From contig NZ_FQUI01000004.1 of the NCBI RefSeq assembly GCF_900129175.1, forward strand, positions 32,093 to 96,092: a stretch of DNA of 64,000 bases. Direction: 5' to 3'. Of the stretch, positions 20,172 to 28,832 are shown piece by piece; position 1 is the first letter of the stretch; every line of letters begins with the position of its first letter. The notes below the pieces were generated by a model. That model did no database searches, was not told the origin of the DNA, and saw only the letters and a list, made by a program, of their open reading frames with translations. Origin of the DNA: Marinitoga hydrogenitolerans DSM 16785. GTDB lineage: Bacteria; Thermotogota; Thermotogae; Petrotogales; Petrotogaceae. The position numbers and the translations under genes are program-made.

Positions 20172-21122
20172 ATGTTATTATTATTTTCTTTAATTATTAT
20201 TTTTTCTGAATTTTTATTGTATCCAAAATATATCAAGTGGGCTAAAAAGCGTCAATTCGGTCAATATATTCGCCCAGAAGGTCCAGATCTTCACGGATAT
20301 AAACAGGGAACTCCTACTGCTGGTGGAATCATTTTTATCCCGACTATTGTTGTTATGAATATTGTTGCTTATTTCTTTTTAAAAGATATTATTTTTTTAT
20401 ACATTTCAATTTCCTCATTGTTATTTGGATTTATAGGCTTTTTTGATGATTTTAGCTCTATTCTAAAAAAAGATGCTATGGGTTTAACTCCAAAAAGAAA
20501 ATTACTCCTTCAAATATTATTTTCAATGATTTTATTTTTTTCGTTTTTTAAAGAAAATAATAATATTAATCTCTATATTCCATTTATTAAATCAGCTTTA
20601 TCTGTAAATGTAAAATTATATTTTTTATTTTATATTTTCTTTTTCACAGGTTTTTCAAATGCCACTAACCTAACAGATGGTTTAGATGGTTTAGCAGGCG
20701 GAACATTTGTAATATCCTCAATATTTACAATATTAATTGGTGTATTATTTTTTCATACACCAGTATTTTTATTGTTTACTATTACATTACCCGTCTCTAT
20801 TTTTCTTTTATTTAATGCCAAACCAGCAAAAGTTTTTATGGGAGATACTGGCTCTCTTGCATTGGGAGCTATATTAGCTGCTTTAACTTCTTATTATCAT
20901 ATAGAATTGTTTTTAATTTTTACAGGATTTATATTTGTAGTTGAAACACTTAGTGTTATTATTCAGGTTTCTTCTTTTAAATTAAGAGGTAAAAGGGTCT
21001 TTTTAATGTCTCCAATACATCATCATTATGAATTAAAAAAGTGGCCTGAAGAAAATATTACTTTCAGGTTTATTATAATCAATATTATATTTTCATTAAT
21101 AGGTCTTGGGGGTATATTATGA
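20172..21122 (+). CDS. mraY: Phospho-MurNAc-pentapeptide transferase MraY
   Basis: Integral membrane enzyme that makes lipid I from UDP-MurNAc-pentapeptide and undecaprenyl phosphate. It has about ten hydrophobic segments, the early QYIRPEGPDLHGYKQGTPTAGG loop, GFFDDF, the NATNLTDGLDGLAGG aspartate cluster, FMGDTGSLALG, and the HHHYE loop near the C-terminus. An in-frame ATG at 20121 would overlap murF. ATG 20172 is chosen because AGGAGGAAGAA directly precedes it and the resulting N-terminus (MLLLFSLIII) is a normal first membrane helix. Product 316 residues. Confidence 0.93.
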   Translation: MLLLFSLIIIFSEFLLYPKYIKWAKKRQFGQYIRPEGPDLHGYKQGTPTAGGIIFIPTIVVMNIVAYFFLKDIIFLYISISSLLFGFIGFFDDFSSILKKDAMGLTPKRKLLLQILFSMILFFSFFKENNNINLYIPFIKSALSVNVKLYFLFYIFFFTGFSNATNLTDGLDGLAGGTFVISSIFTILIGVLFFHTPVFLLFTITLPVSIFLLFNAKPAKVFMGDTGSLALGAILAALTSYYHIELFLIFTGFIFVVETLSVIIQVSSFKLRGKRVFLMSPIHHHYELKKWPEENITFRFIIINIIFSLIGLGGIL

Positions 21123-22426
21123 AAATCTGTCTTGTAGGTTATGGTTTAAGCAATGAAGCGCTACTTAAAAATATCTTAATTAAAGAAAATGTTGAAATAA
21201 GTGTAAGTAATAATAAGCCTTTTTCCAACAAGGATATTATCTTTTTTGAAAATAATGGTATTTTATATGAGGACAGACATGGAGATTTATTAAAAAATAC
21301 TGATTTAGCAATTATCAGCCCAGGCATTCCTCCAACAAGTTTACCCATTCAAATAATAAAAGAAAAAAATATACCTTATACTACAGAAATTGCATATACA
21401 TGGAAAAAAATCAAAAAAGAAAATCCTCAGGCAATGTTCATAGCAATCACAGGAACAAATGGTAAATCCACAACAACAAAATTAATAGGCCACCTCTTAG
21501 AAGATTCTTATAATATTTTTGTAGGTGGAAATCTTGGAACACCTCTTTCTAATGCTAATTTTAACAAAGAAATTTATGTCACTGAAGTTTCGAGTTTTCA
21601 ATTGTTTTGGGGGAATAAGTTTATCCCAGAGCTTTCTGTTTTGATTAATCTAATGCCTGATCACCTTGATTGGCATTCATCCCTTGATGAATATTATTAT
21701 ACAAAAATAAATTTAATACTTAAAAGTATTGATAATAAAGGTATTGGATTTGTTAATTCAAATTTGAAATCCTACATTAATTCCAACAATAAAAATTTAT
21801 TCTTTTTCGGGGAAAATGGTGATTATTTGTGGAAAAATAACATGATAGAAACAAAAAATAATATTAATATAAAAGTAGAAAATGAAGTTTTAAGTTTAGA
21901 CTTATACAGAGAAGATATATTAGCTGCAGTTGCCGTTGCATTAAACCTTGATATATCTAAAGAATTAATTGAAAAAAAGATAAAATCATTTAAATCACTA
22001 GAACATAGATTAGAATATATCGGTGAGTATAGGGGTATTAAATTTTTTAATGATTCAAAAGCAACCAATGTTCACGCTGCATTTTCCGCTTATAAATCCT
22101 TTAAAGGGAAAAAATATATTGCTCTATTATCAGGCCGACCTAAAAATGAAGATATGACTGATTTTTTAATTGAATTACAAAATAATGCACAAAAGACCCT
22201 TGTTTTCGGAGAAATGGCTAACGAAATAAAAAAATATCCCTTTTTTACTAATTACATTATAGAGGAAAATTTAGAATTAGCTATTAGAAAGGCTGTTTCT
22301 CTGGCAAAAAAGAATTACTATATTATATTTTCACCTGCAGGTGCAAGCTACGATTTATTTAAAAATTACAAAGAGCGCGGAAAAATATTTAAAAAAGAAG
22401 TATATAAACTTATGGAGATGGTATAG
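21119..22426 (+). CDS. murD: UDP-MurNAc-L-Ala:D-Glu ligase MurD
   Basis: Adds D-glutamate to UDP-MurNAc-L-Ala. The 435-residue protein starts with a Rossmann-like KICLVGYGLSNEALL, then SPGIPP, the ATP motif AITGTNGKSTTTKL (residues about 109-122), the VSSFQL segment, NLMPDHLDWHSSLDEY, and NDSKATNVHAAFSA, all characteristic of MurD. It overlaps mraY by four bases. Confidence 0.94.
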   Translation: MKICLVGYGLSNEALLKNILIKENVEISVSNNKPFSNKDIIFFENNGILYEDRHGDLLKNTDLAIISPGIPPTSLPIQIIKEKNIPYTTEIAYTWKKIKKENPQAMFIAITGTNGKSTTTKLIGHLLEDSYNIFVGGNLGTPLSNANFNKEIYVTEVSSFQLFWGNKFIPELSVLINLMPDHLDWHSSLDEYYYTKINLILKSIDNKGIGFVNSNLKSYINSNNKNLFFFGENGDYLWKNNMIETKNNINIKVENEVLSLDLYREDILAAVAVALNLDISKELIEKKIKSFKSLEHRLEYIGEYRGIKFFNDSKATNVHAAFSAYKSFKGKKYIALLSGRPKNEDMTDFLIELQNNAQKTLVFGEMANEIKKYPFFTNYIIEENLELAIRKAVSLAKKNYYIIFSPAGASYDLFKNYKERGKIFKKEVYKLMEMV

Positions 22427-23580
22427 TGAAAAAGTCTCAAATCTTAAGAAATAGGGCTATTTTATTTATAAGTGCTGTTGGTATGGCTTTAATCCTTGGA
22501 ACATTTTTTGTATATAGTTCTTTAAAAGCTATGGAATATACATTTTCAACTGTACAAATAGATAAAATGTTTCAAAAACACATATTCACAATTTTATTTT
22601 CTTCTTTTTTAGGATTTATTGCTTTTTTCTTATCTAAACGCATTACAAAAAGCCGGCATTTTATGAATATACTTTTTGTGTTTTTTACAGTATTGCTTGT
22701 CTTAGCTCTAACTCAATCACCTATTAATGGTACTAAACGATGGATTTCTATTTTGGGGATTCAAATACAACCATCAGAGTTCATAAAATTATTTTTACCT
22801 TTATATTTATCATGGTATTATTATAAAATTAAAGAAAAAAAATCAACATTTACATTTGGTATAGTGATTCCTTTAATAATCATATTTCTAGAAATATCTT
22901 TAATATTTTTAGAACCAGACTTAAGTTCATCAATCTTAATATTTATACTTGCAATATTGACTATCTATGTTAACGGAGTAAAAAATATACATTTTTACTT
23001 AACCATAATCTTGATAATAATAACAGGACTATTTATTATAGCAAATACCAATTTCCTTCAAGATTATCAAAGATCACGATTAGAACAATTTTCAAATAAA
23101 GAAGAAAACTATCAATTGCAACAATCGTTAGACGCTATAACAAGCGGAGGTTTGTTTGGATCTGGCACATTTATTGGTGAAGAAAAATACACGGTTCCAT
23201 ATTCATATAGCGATTTCATTATAGCTGTAATTGGTGAAGAATGGGGAAAATTTGGAATTCTCATGGTTATTACTCTATATTTTTTAATATCTAGGGAGCT
23301 AATTTTAATTTCAAATTATATTAAAAATTCAGCTGCACGTAATTTTATGGTTGTATTTGCATTCTGGATTTTTTTTCAAAGTTTTATTAATATCGGAGTT
23401 TCTGTTGGTATGTTGCCTACAACAGGTGTAACTCTCCCTTTAATGAGTTATGGAAACTCATCTTTATTAATTACACTAATTTCTATTGGGTATATTATGG
23501 GAATGATCTATTATGAAATAATTGAAGAAAAAGTTATAGACAAAATAGAACAAAAGGTGGAAAGCACAGATGAAATATAA
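22426..23580 (+). CDS. ftsW: SEDS glycosyltransferase FtsW
   Basis: A membrane peptidoglycan polymerase of the shape/elongation/division/sporulation family. The 384-residue protein has about ten transmembrane segments, the NGTKRWI..GIQIQPSEFIKLFLPLYLS block, LIFLEPDLSSSILIF, and the C-terminal GMLPTTGVTLPLMSYGNSSLL motif. GTG start (TAGTG, sharing one base with the murD stop). FtsW is preferred over RodA because it lies between murD and murG, the usual ftsW position; sequence alone does not separate them. Confidence 0.88.
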   Translation: MKKSQILRNRAILFISAVGMALILGTFFVYSSLKAMEYTFSTVQIDKMFQKHIFTILFSSFLGFIAFFLSKRITKSRHFMNILFVFFTVLLVLALTQSPINGTKRWISILGIQIQPSEFIKLFLPLYLSWYYYKIKEKKSTFTFGIVIPLIIIFLEISLIFLEPDLSSSILIFILAILTIYVNGVKNIHFYLTIILIIITGLFIIANTNFLQDYQRSRLEQFSNKEENYQLQQSLDAITSGGLFGSGTFIGEEKYTVPYSYSDFIIAVIGEEWGKFGILMVITLYFLISRELILISNYIKNSAARNFMVVFAFWIFFQSFINIGVSVGMLPTTGVTLPLMSYGNSSLLITLISIGYIMGMIYYEIIEEKVIDKIEQKVESTDEI

Positions 23581-24607
23581 AATTGTTGTATCTGGCGGTG
23601 GAACTGGAGGTCATTATTATCCAGCTTACGCTGTTATTAAAGAATTAGAAAAAAATATAGATGTTGAATTAACATATTTTACTATATATAATAGATTAGA
23701 TTATTTTAAGGTGCCAAAAGATTTCCCTGACGCTCAACATATCCCATTAAAGGTTAAAGGATTAATAAGACCCTTGTATTCAATAAAAAATATCAATGTG
23801 TTAATTAATACATATATAAATTATATCAAGGTTAAAAAAATTCTTAAACAAATTACTCCAAACTTTATTATATTAACAGGAGGCTATGTGACAGTACCTG
23901 TGGGATTAGCAGCAAAAGATTTAAATATTCCTATTTTTATTCTTGAACAAAATAAAATAATGGGTGTTGCCAACAGAGTTCTTAGCAAATATGCGAAAAA
24001 AATCTTTCTTACGTATAATAATACAATAGGAAATAAATATCCTGAAAAAAGTATAACAAGTGGTAATCCTCTAAGAATACCTTCAAATATAAATAGAAAT
24101 AAATTATTGAATGATTTGGATTTTAATGAATCTTTGCCTTTGATTACTATATTTGGCGGAAGTCTTGGCTCTGAATTTATTGATAATTTAATGATAGACG
24201 TATATAATAAGATTACAAATATCAATTTTATCCATATATCAAAAAAACTAAAATCAAAATGGGAAAATGTGAAAATATTTGATTATTTGGACAATCTAAC
24301 AGAATACCTCGCTATTAGCGATATGGTTATTAGCCGTGGAGGTGCGACAAGTTTATCAGAGATTGATTTTTTTGAAATACCTGCTATAATTATACCATGG
24401 GGAAATTCTGCAGAAAATCAACAATTTTTAAATGCAAAAGGTATTAATAAAGAAAATATACATATATTTACCGAAAATGACGTAAAACCACAAAGTATAA
24501 TTGATATAATATATAATGTAAAGAAAAAAAATAATTATACTATAAAAAAACAAAATCCTTCAAAATTTATTGTAAAAACAATTTTAGACTCATTAGGAGG
24601 CGCCTAA
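23570..24607 (+). CDS. murG: Lipid II synthase MurG
   Basis: Peripheral membrane GT-B glycosyltransferase that adds GlcNAc to lipid I. The 345-residue protein has the N-terminal VVSGGGTGGHYYPAYAV G-loop, TGGYVTVPVGLAA, LEQNKIMGVANRVLSKYAKKIF, TIFGGSLGS opening the second domain, and SRGGATSLSEIDFFEIPAIIIPWGNSAENQQ as the UDP-GlcNAc site. It overlaps ftsW by 11 bases. Confidence 0.95.
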   Translation: MKYKIVVSGGGTGGHYYPAYAVIKELEKNIDVELTYFTIYNRLDYFKVPKDFPDAQHIPLKVKGLIRPLYSIKNINVLINTYINYIKVKKILKQITPNFIILTGGYVTVPVGLAAKDLNIPIFILEQNKIMGVANRVLSKYAKKIFLTYNNTIGNKYPEKSITSGNPLRIPSNINRNKLLNDLDFNESLPLITIFGGSLGSEFIDNLMIDVYNKITNINFIHISKKLKSKWENVKIFDYLDNLTEYLAISDMVISRGGATSLSEIDFFEIPAIIIPWGNSAENQQFLNAKGINKENIHIFTENDVKPQSIIDIIYNVKKKNNYTIKKQNPSKFIVKTILDSLGGA

Positions 24608-24608
24608 A

Positions 24609-25952
24609 ATGAAATACTTTTTTTCCGGAATTGGCGGAATAGGTATGAGTTCCTTAGCACTTTATACAAAATATAAAGGTTTTGACGTAATTGGATCAAA
24701 CAACCTGGAATCAGAAAGAACAAAATATTTAAAATCAAAAAATATAGATGTTAAAATTGGTCATAATAAGGAAAACATCGCAAATGCCGATTTAATAATT
24801 AAAAGTACTGCTATAAAAGATTCAAATCCAGAAATTCAACATGCTAAAGATTTGAATATACCTATTTTAAATAGAATGGAATATTTGAATTATATCTTAA
24901 AGAGCAATTATAGTGTTGGAATTACTGGAACTGATGGCAAAACAACCACTACTGCTATGATATCTCATATATTAAAAACTGCAAAATGTGATCCAACTGT
25001 ATTTTTAGGAGGTATTCATGATAGTTTAGAAGATGGTAATTTCAGAGTTGGCTCAGGCCCTATAATTAGCGAAGTTGATGAAAGTGATGGTTTTATAAAA
25101 GATACAATTTCAGATGTTTCAATAATAACAAATTTAAGACCTGATCATTTGGAACATTATAATAATTCTTTTGAAAATCTTATTGATTCAATATATACAC
25201 ATGCTTCTCATGCAAGAGACTTTGTATTATTAAATGGCGATGATTCTATATTAAATACTTTTTATGATAATTTAGTTATAAAATTTGGTTCTACAAATAG
25301 TTCAGAATATTATTTTACAAACAGGACCCCTTATGGATATTACCAAACCTTTGATGTAAATTATAAAAACAAATTTATTGGGCAAATTAAAATGAATTTA
25401 CCAGGTGTTCATTATGCATATGATGCAATTGCTGCAATTGCATATGCTTTAGAAGCTGGAATTTCCTTCGATAAAATTAAATTTGCATTTGAAACTTTTA
25501 ATTCGGTTAATAGACGTTTTAATGTATTATTTAAAAACAGTCATATTTTTGTTGTTGATGATTATGCACATACTCCTGAAGAAGTAGAACATACCATTAA
25601 AGCAGCAAAAGAATATTTCCCTGAATATCCTATAATAGCGGTCTTTCAACCTCATCGATACACAAGATTATTCAGACATTATAAACAATTTAGCGAAGCT
25701 CTAAAAAATGCTGATAAGGTTTTTGTATACAGAATTTATTCAGCCTTCGAAGATCCAATTGATGGTATTGATGAATTAAAAATGGCAAAATTAATTGAAA
25801 ATTCTGAGTTTATAAACTCAGAAAATGAAATGATTGATAAAATTTTAGATTTAAATGATGGTGTCTTTTTATTTCTTGGAGCTGGAGATATTACAGAAGT
25901 TGCAAAAAAGGTAAGCAATATATTCATAAAAAAATATGCAAATGCAATATAA
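24609..25952 (+). CDS. murC: UDP-MurNAc:L-alanine ligase MurC
   Basis: First Mur ligase of the cytoplasmic pathway. The 447-residue protein has FFSGIGGIGMSSLALY at the N-terminus, ATP motif GITGTDGKTTTTAM (residues about 103-116), SEVDESDGFI, NLRPDHLEHY and the VVDDYAHTPEEVEHTI block. The GTDGKTT variant of the P-loop is common in Thermotogota-like MurC. Terminal gene of the cluster, followed after a few bases by a strong terminator. Confidence 0.95.
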   Translation: MKYFFSGIGGIGMSSLALYTKYKGFDVIGSNNLESERTKYLKSKNIDVKIGHNKENIANADLIIKSTAIKDSNPEIQHAKDLNIPILNRMEYLNYILKSNYSVGITGTDGKTTTTAMISHILKTAKCDPTVFLGGIHDSLEDGNFRVGSGPIISEVDESDGFIKDTISDVSIITNLRPDHLEHYNNSFENLIDSIYTHASHARDFVLLNGDDSILNTFYDNLVIKFGSTNSSEYYFTNRTPYGYYQTFDVNYKNKFIGQIKMNLPGVHYAYDAIAAIAYALEAGISFDKIKFAFETFNSVNRRFNVLFKNSHIFVVDDYAHTPEEVEHTIKAAKEYFPEYPIIAVFQPHRYTRLFRHYKQFSEALKNADKVFVYRIYSAFEDPIDGIDELKMAKLIENSEFINSENEMIDKILDLNDGVFLFLGAGDITEVAKKVSNIFIKKYANAI

Positions 25953-25981
25953 AAATTCCTGGGGCTCCCCAGGAATTTTTA
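25951..25981. terminator. Terminator after murC
   Basis: AAAAATTCCTGGGG and its complement around CT form a tight symmetrical hairpin, with an A-run before and a T-run after. It also serves the convergent STAS gene. Confidence 0.9.
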
Positions 25982-26018
25982 TTTGATTTTATTCTAAATT
26001 TTTTACATTCATTTATAT

Positions 26019-26351
26019 TTATTTTATTTCTTCTAAAGTATCAACTATTTTTACAATTTTATCAAGTTTTGTCATCTCAAAAATTTTTCTAACCTGCGGT
26101 TGCAACCCAACAAGAATTAATTCTTTTTTTAAATTTCTTGACTCTTTTAACAAACTTACAATTGCTCCTAATCCAGCACTATCAATATAAGAAACCAAAG
26201 ACATATCAATAACATATTTAGAAAAAGACAATTCAACTAATTTTTCTTTAGTTTTTTGCTTAAACGTTGCGGAATGATAAGCATCAATTTCTCCCTCAAC
26301 TTTAATCAAATAATAATTATCTTTCTCGGAAAAATCTACAGTAAAATCCAT
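26019..26351 (-). CDS. STAS-domain anti-sigma factor antagonist
   Basis: A 110-residue single STAS domain protein of the SpoIIAA/RsbV type. The phosphorylatable serine lies in YIDSAGLGAIVSLL (about residues 55-68), the canonical DSAGLG motif. Such proteins sequester anti-sigma kinases when unphosphorylated and are reactivated by PP2C/SpoIIE phosphatases; the RR/PP2C protein encoded at 10726-11868 is a candidate partner. No anti-sigma kinase or sigma factor is adjacent. Confidence 0.9.
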   Translation of the reverse strand: MDFTVDFSEKDNYYLIKVEGEIDAYHSATFKQKTKEKLVELSFSKYVIDMSLVSYIDSAGLGAIVSLLKESRNLKKELILVGLQPQVRKIFEMTKLDKIVKIVDTLEEIK

Positions 26352-26482
26352 TATAACACCTCCATCTTAATTTTCTTTCTTAAATAAATTATAACATATT
26401 TCTTTTTTTATTCAAAGGTTCCCAAATTTTTATGCATCACAAAAAAATATTTATTTTGTTTTTAATTTTTTTTATGTTGAAC

Positions 26483-26511
26483 TTGATTTTTTTAAAAAAA
26501 TATGATATATT
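26483..26511 (+). promoter_or_regulatory. Promoter of LiaF-like pair
   Basis: TTGATT (26483-26488) and TATATT (26506-26511) with 17-base spacing, about 50 bases before the first start codon. The intergenic region is otherwise AT-rich without other visible signals. Confidence 0.6.
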
Positions 26512-26561
26512 ATTTATATATATATAAGGCGTATTGCATTTTTATAATTTGGAGGTGGCTT

Positions 26562-27002
26562 ATGAAAACTTTAGCTCTCACATTTATACTTATTGGACTG
26601 GTAATAATATTATCGGTTTTTTGGGGATATTCTTTAACTTTCTGGAAAACATTGGAATTCATTTTGGGATTTATATTAATAATAAGCGGAATTAATCCAA
26701 AACAAAAAGTTGAACTTACAAAAAATAAGAAAAAATTAGTATTAGAGGGAAAAGAAGCAGAAGAAGTTATAGATGATATTTTAGATTCACAAAGAGGCCT
26801 GTTTTTTAAATTTCTAAAAAAAACACACAAGAATTTTAGATTTAAAACTTTTATCTTTGGATTAATATCTGGTATAACCTTAATTCTAGATAGTTTAAAC
26901 ATAATTGATACCAATTTAAATTTTTGGGAGGTATTATTGGTGATTTTGGGGTCATGGTTAATCGCTTCAGGAATCTCAACTATATTTTTTAGGGGGAAAT
27001 AA
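26562..27002 (+). CDS. Small four-helix membrane protein, LiaF-like TM region
   Basis: Not assigned to a named family with certainty. The 146-residue product contains two similar membrane units, each a pair of helices: one ends ILGFILIISGIN (about residues 28-45) and the second ends ILGSWLIASGIS (about 125-140). A charged cytosolic segment lies between (KKKLVLEGKEAEEVIDDILDSQ). The units resemble the membrane half of LiaI/LiaF-like proteins. Upstream in-frame codons exist from 26502, but ATG 26562 is chosen for its GGAGGTGG ribosome site and because the upstream residues fall within the promoter. It is four bases from the next gene. Confidence 0.7.
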   Translation: MKTLALTFILIGLVIILSVFWGYSLTFWKTLEFILGFILIISGINPKQKVELTKNKKKLVLEGKEAEEVIDDILDSQRGLFFKFLKKTHKNFRFKTFIFGLISGITLILDSLNIIDTNLNFWEVLLVILGSWLIASGISTIFFRGK

Positions 27003-27005
27003 AAA

Positions 27006-27944
27006 ATGATAATGGGAATTATTTCAATATTAATCGGAATTCTAATATTTGCAAGTTTAATATTTAAAGTGTCTTTCACAATAAGTTTAATAATTGAATT
27101 GATATTATCTTTAATATTTATTTTTAATGGTATGAAAATATTCAAAAATTTTAAAAGTGAAAATCTTGGATATTTAATTTTTGGAATTATTCTACTTTTT
27201 GATATGTTTAATTTATTCAATTTTGACGCCTCAATGGGAGAACTTATTTTACTATTCATTGGAGCTCAATTATTAGCCAGTGGTATTGATTTTTTCATTA
27301 GAGATTTTACTCAAAATCATTCAAAAAATACTATTTCTAAAAATGAACAATTTTTCGAATTGCAAGAAAACAAACAAATAAAAGTTTCTATGGATGTGGA
27401 TTGGAATAAATGTAATATCACTTCTCATAATGAAAATAAAATTAAGATCAACAGCAAATATAACAAATCTATTTTTAAGCAAAAAATTAATTTCACAGAT
27501 AATAACTTCATTTTTGAAGAAAAGTTGAGAATAAATTCTATTAACATTCCTGAAAGAGCTGAAAGCTTTATTTACCTACCATCTAAAATAAATGCTATTC
27601 TTAATATTCACTCAAATGTAAGTGAATTAGTTTTAGATTTATATGATATCAATTCGAATTATACCAAAGTAAATGCTAAAGCTTCAAAATTACATTTAAT
27701 ACCTTCATCTAAAATAGATTCTAATATTGATATAAATATACAGGTAAGCAATTTAATTTTAGAAATACCTTCTAATGTGTTTGTAATTATTAATTTTATA
27801 GGAGATTTAACATTAAAAGAGTTAAATAATTTCACACAAAAAGATGATTCAACACTTGTATCAAACAATTTCAAAACAGCAAAATATACATGTAAAATTA
27901 ATATATCTTCTGAAATGTCAAAGATTTCTTCTTTTACAAGCTAA
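27006..27944 (+). CDS. LiaF-like membrane protein with beta-rich C-terminal domain
   Basis: A 312-residue protein. Residues 1-100 carry about four hydrophobic helices, again ending in an LFIGAQLLASGID unit like those in the upstream protein. From about residue 120 the sequence switches to a beta-strand-rich domain with repeated short polar/hydrophobic alternation (VSMDVDWNKCNITS, LNIHSNVSELVLDLYD, INIQVSNLILEIPSNVF). This resembles LiaF / DUF4097-type adhesin-like domains. By analogy with LiaF it may sense or modulate envelope stress, but no LiaRS pair is nearby. Family assignment is inference. Confidence 0.65.
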   Translation: MIMGIISILIGILIFASLIFKVSFTISLIIELILSLIFIFNGMKIFKNFKSENLGYLIFGIILLFDMFNLFNFDASMGELILLFIGAQLLASGIDFFIRDFTQNHSKNTISKNEQFFELQENKQIKVSMDVDWNKCNITSHNENKIKINSKYNKSIFKQKINFTDNNFIFEEKLRINSINIPERAESFIYLPSKINAILNIHSNVSELVLDLYDINSNYTKVNAKASKLHLIPSSKIDSNIDINIQVSNLILEIPSNVFVIINFIGDLTLKELNNFTQKDDSTLVSNNFKTAKYTCKINISSEMSKISSFTS

Positions 27945-27965
27945 TCAATAAATATTCTTAAAAAA

Positions 27966-27990
27966 TCAGCCCTCACGGGCTATTTTTTTT
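27966..27990 (+). terminator. Terminator after LiaF-like gene
   Basis: AGCCC-TCAC-GGGCT hairpin followed by ATTTTTTTT. Confidence 0.82.
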
Positions 27991-28050
27991 AGGATAAGAT
28001 GTTTTTCAAAAAGAAATATATTAATGAGTACTATCGCAGGAGGCGATTAA

Positions 28051-28785
28051 ATGAATAGAGGATTATATATTTCAACTATGGGAATGCTTGCAAACATGGC
28101 TCAATTAGATAATATATCAAATAATCTATCTAATGCTGATACCGTTGGTTATAAAAAAGATGAAACCATGTTTAAAGCATATCTTGAAAAGGAATTCAGA
28201 AATTACGATTCAAATGATATTAAAAAAGGAAAACATATTGGATATATGGAAACCGCTTTAATTGCTGATGAAACAAAACCCATTTTATCTCAGGGACAAA
28301 TTGTAAAAACAAACAATCCTCTGGATTTTGCTATATTTGGTTATGGTTTTTTTAAAATTGAAAGAAATTCTCAATTTTTTTACTCACGAAATGGTGAATT
28401 TAAAAAAGATTTGAACGGTTTCTTAGTAACTTCTGATGGTGACTATGTTTTGGATTCTAATAATCAACGAATTCAATTACCAAAAGATTTTACTGTTGAC
28501 GAATCTGGAAATATATATAACGGAACACAATTTACAGGGCAAAAAATTTCAATTGTAAATCTTAATGCTCCATCTAAATTTGGCAATAATCTTTTTACTG
28601 GTGAAGAAATAGCCTCGAATAATTTCAAAATAATTCAAGGTAGTATAGAAAAATCAAATGTTAACACATTAAAAGAAATGATTAATTTAATAAATGCCAA
28701 TAGAGCATTTAGTATAATGGAAAAATCTATACAAACTCAAGATTTAATGACGGGTAAAATTATAGAAAGCGCTCAAAGAATATAA
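28051..28785 (+). CDS. flgF: Flagellar rod protein, FlgF type
   Basis: Proximal rod component of the flagellar basal body. The 244-residue protein has the rod/hook N-terminal motif MAQLDNISNNLSNADTVGYKKDE, the central SRNGEFKKDLNGFLVTSDGDYVLD and the C-terminal heptad region (IEKSNVNTLKEMINLINANRAFSIMEKSIQTQD). It is shorter and more divergent than the FlgG encoded next, which is why FlgF is preferred, although the FlgF/FlgG split is by relative similarity. Ribosome site AGGAGGCG. Confidence 0.85.
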   Translation: MNRGLYISTMGMLANMAQLDNISNNLSNADTVGYKKDETMFKAYLEKEFRNYDSNDIKKGKHIGYMETALIADETKPILSQGQIVKTNNPLDFAIFGYGFFKIERNSQFFYSRNGEFKKDLNGFLVTSDGDYVLDSNNQRIQLPKDFTVDESGNIYNGTQFTGQKISIVNLNAPSKFGNNLFTGEEIASNNFKIIQGSIEKSNVNTLKEMINLINANRAFSIMEKSIQTQDLMTGKIIESAQRI

Positions 28786-28812
28786 AATAATAAAAGAATA
28801 TAAAATAATATA
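28777..28812 (+). repeat. Tandem 18-base duplication at flgF stop
   Basis: Two adjacent copies of AGAATATAAAATAATAAA / AGAATATAAAATAATATA. The first copy includes the flgF stop codon; the second lies in the spacer before flgG. It looks like a slippage duplication. Confidence 0.8.
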
Positions 28813-28832
28813 ATTTCAAGGAGGAAAAGACT

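Noticed and set aside
26510..27259. Long minus-strand open frame (249 codons) opposite the LiaF-like pair
   Set aside because: No ribosome site, isoleucine/lysine/asparagine-rich translation typical of antisense AT-rich sequence, and it covers two well-supported genes with good starts.
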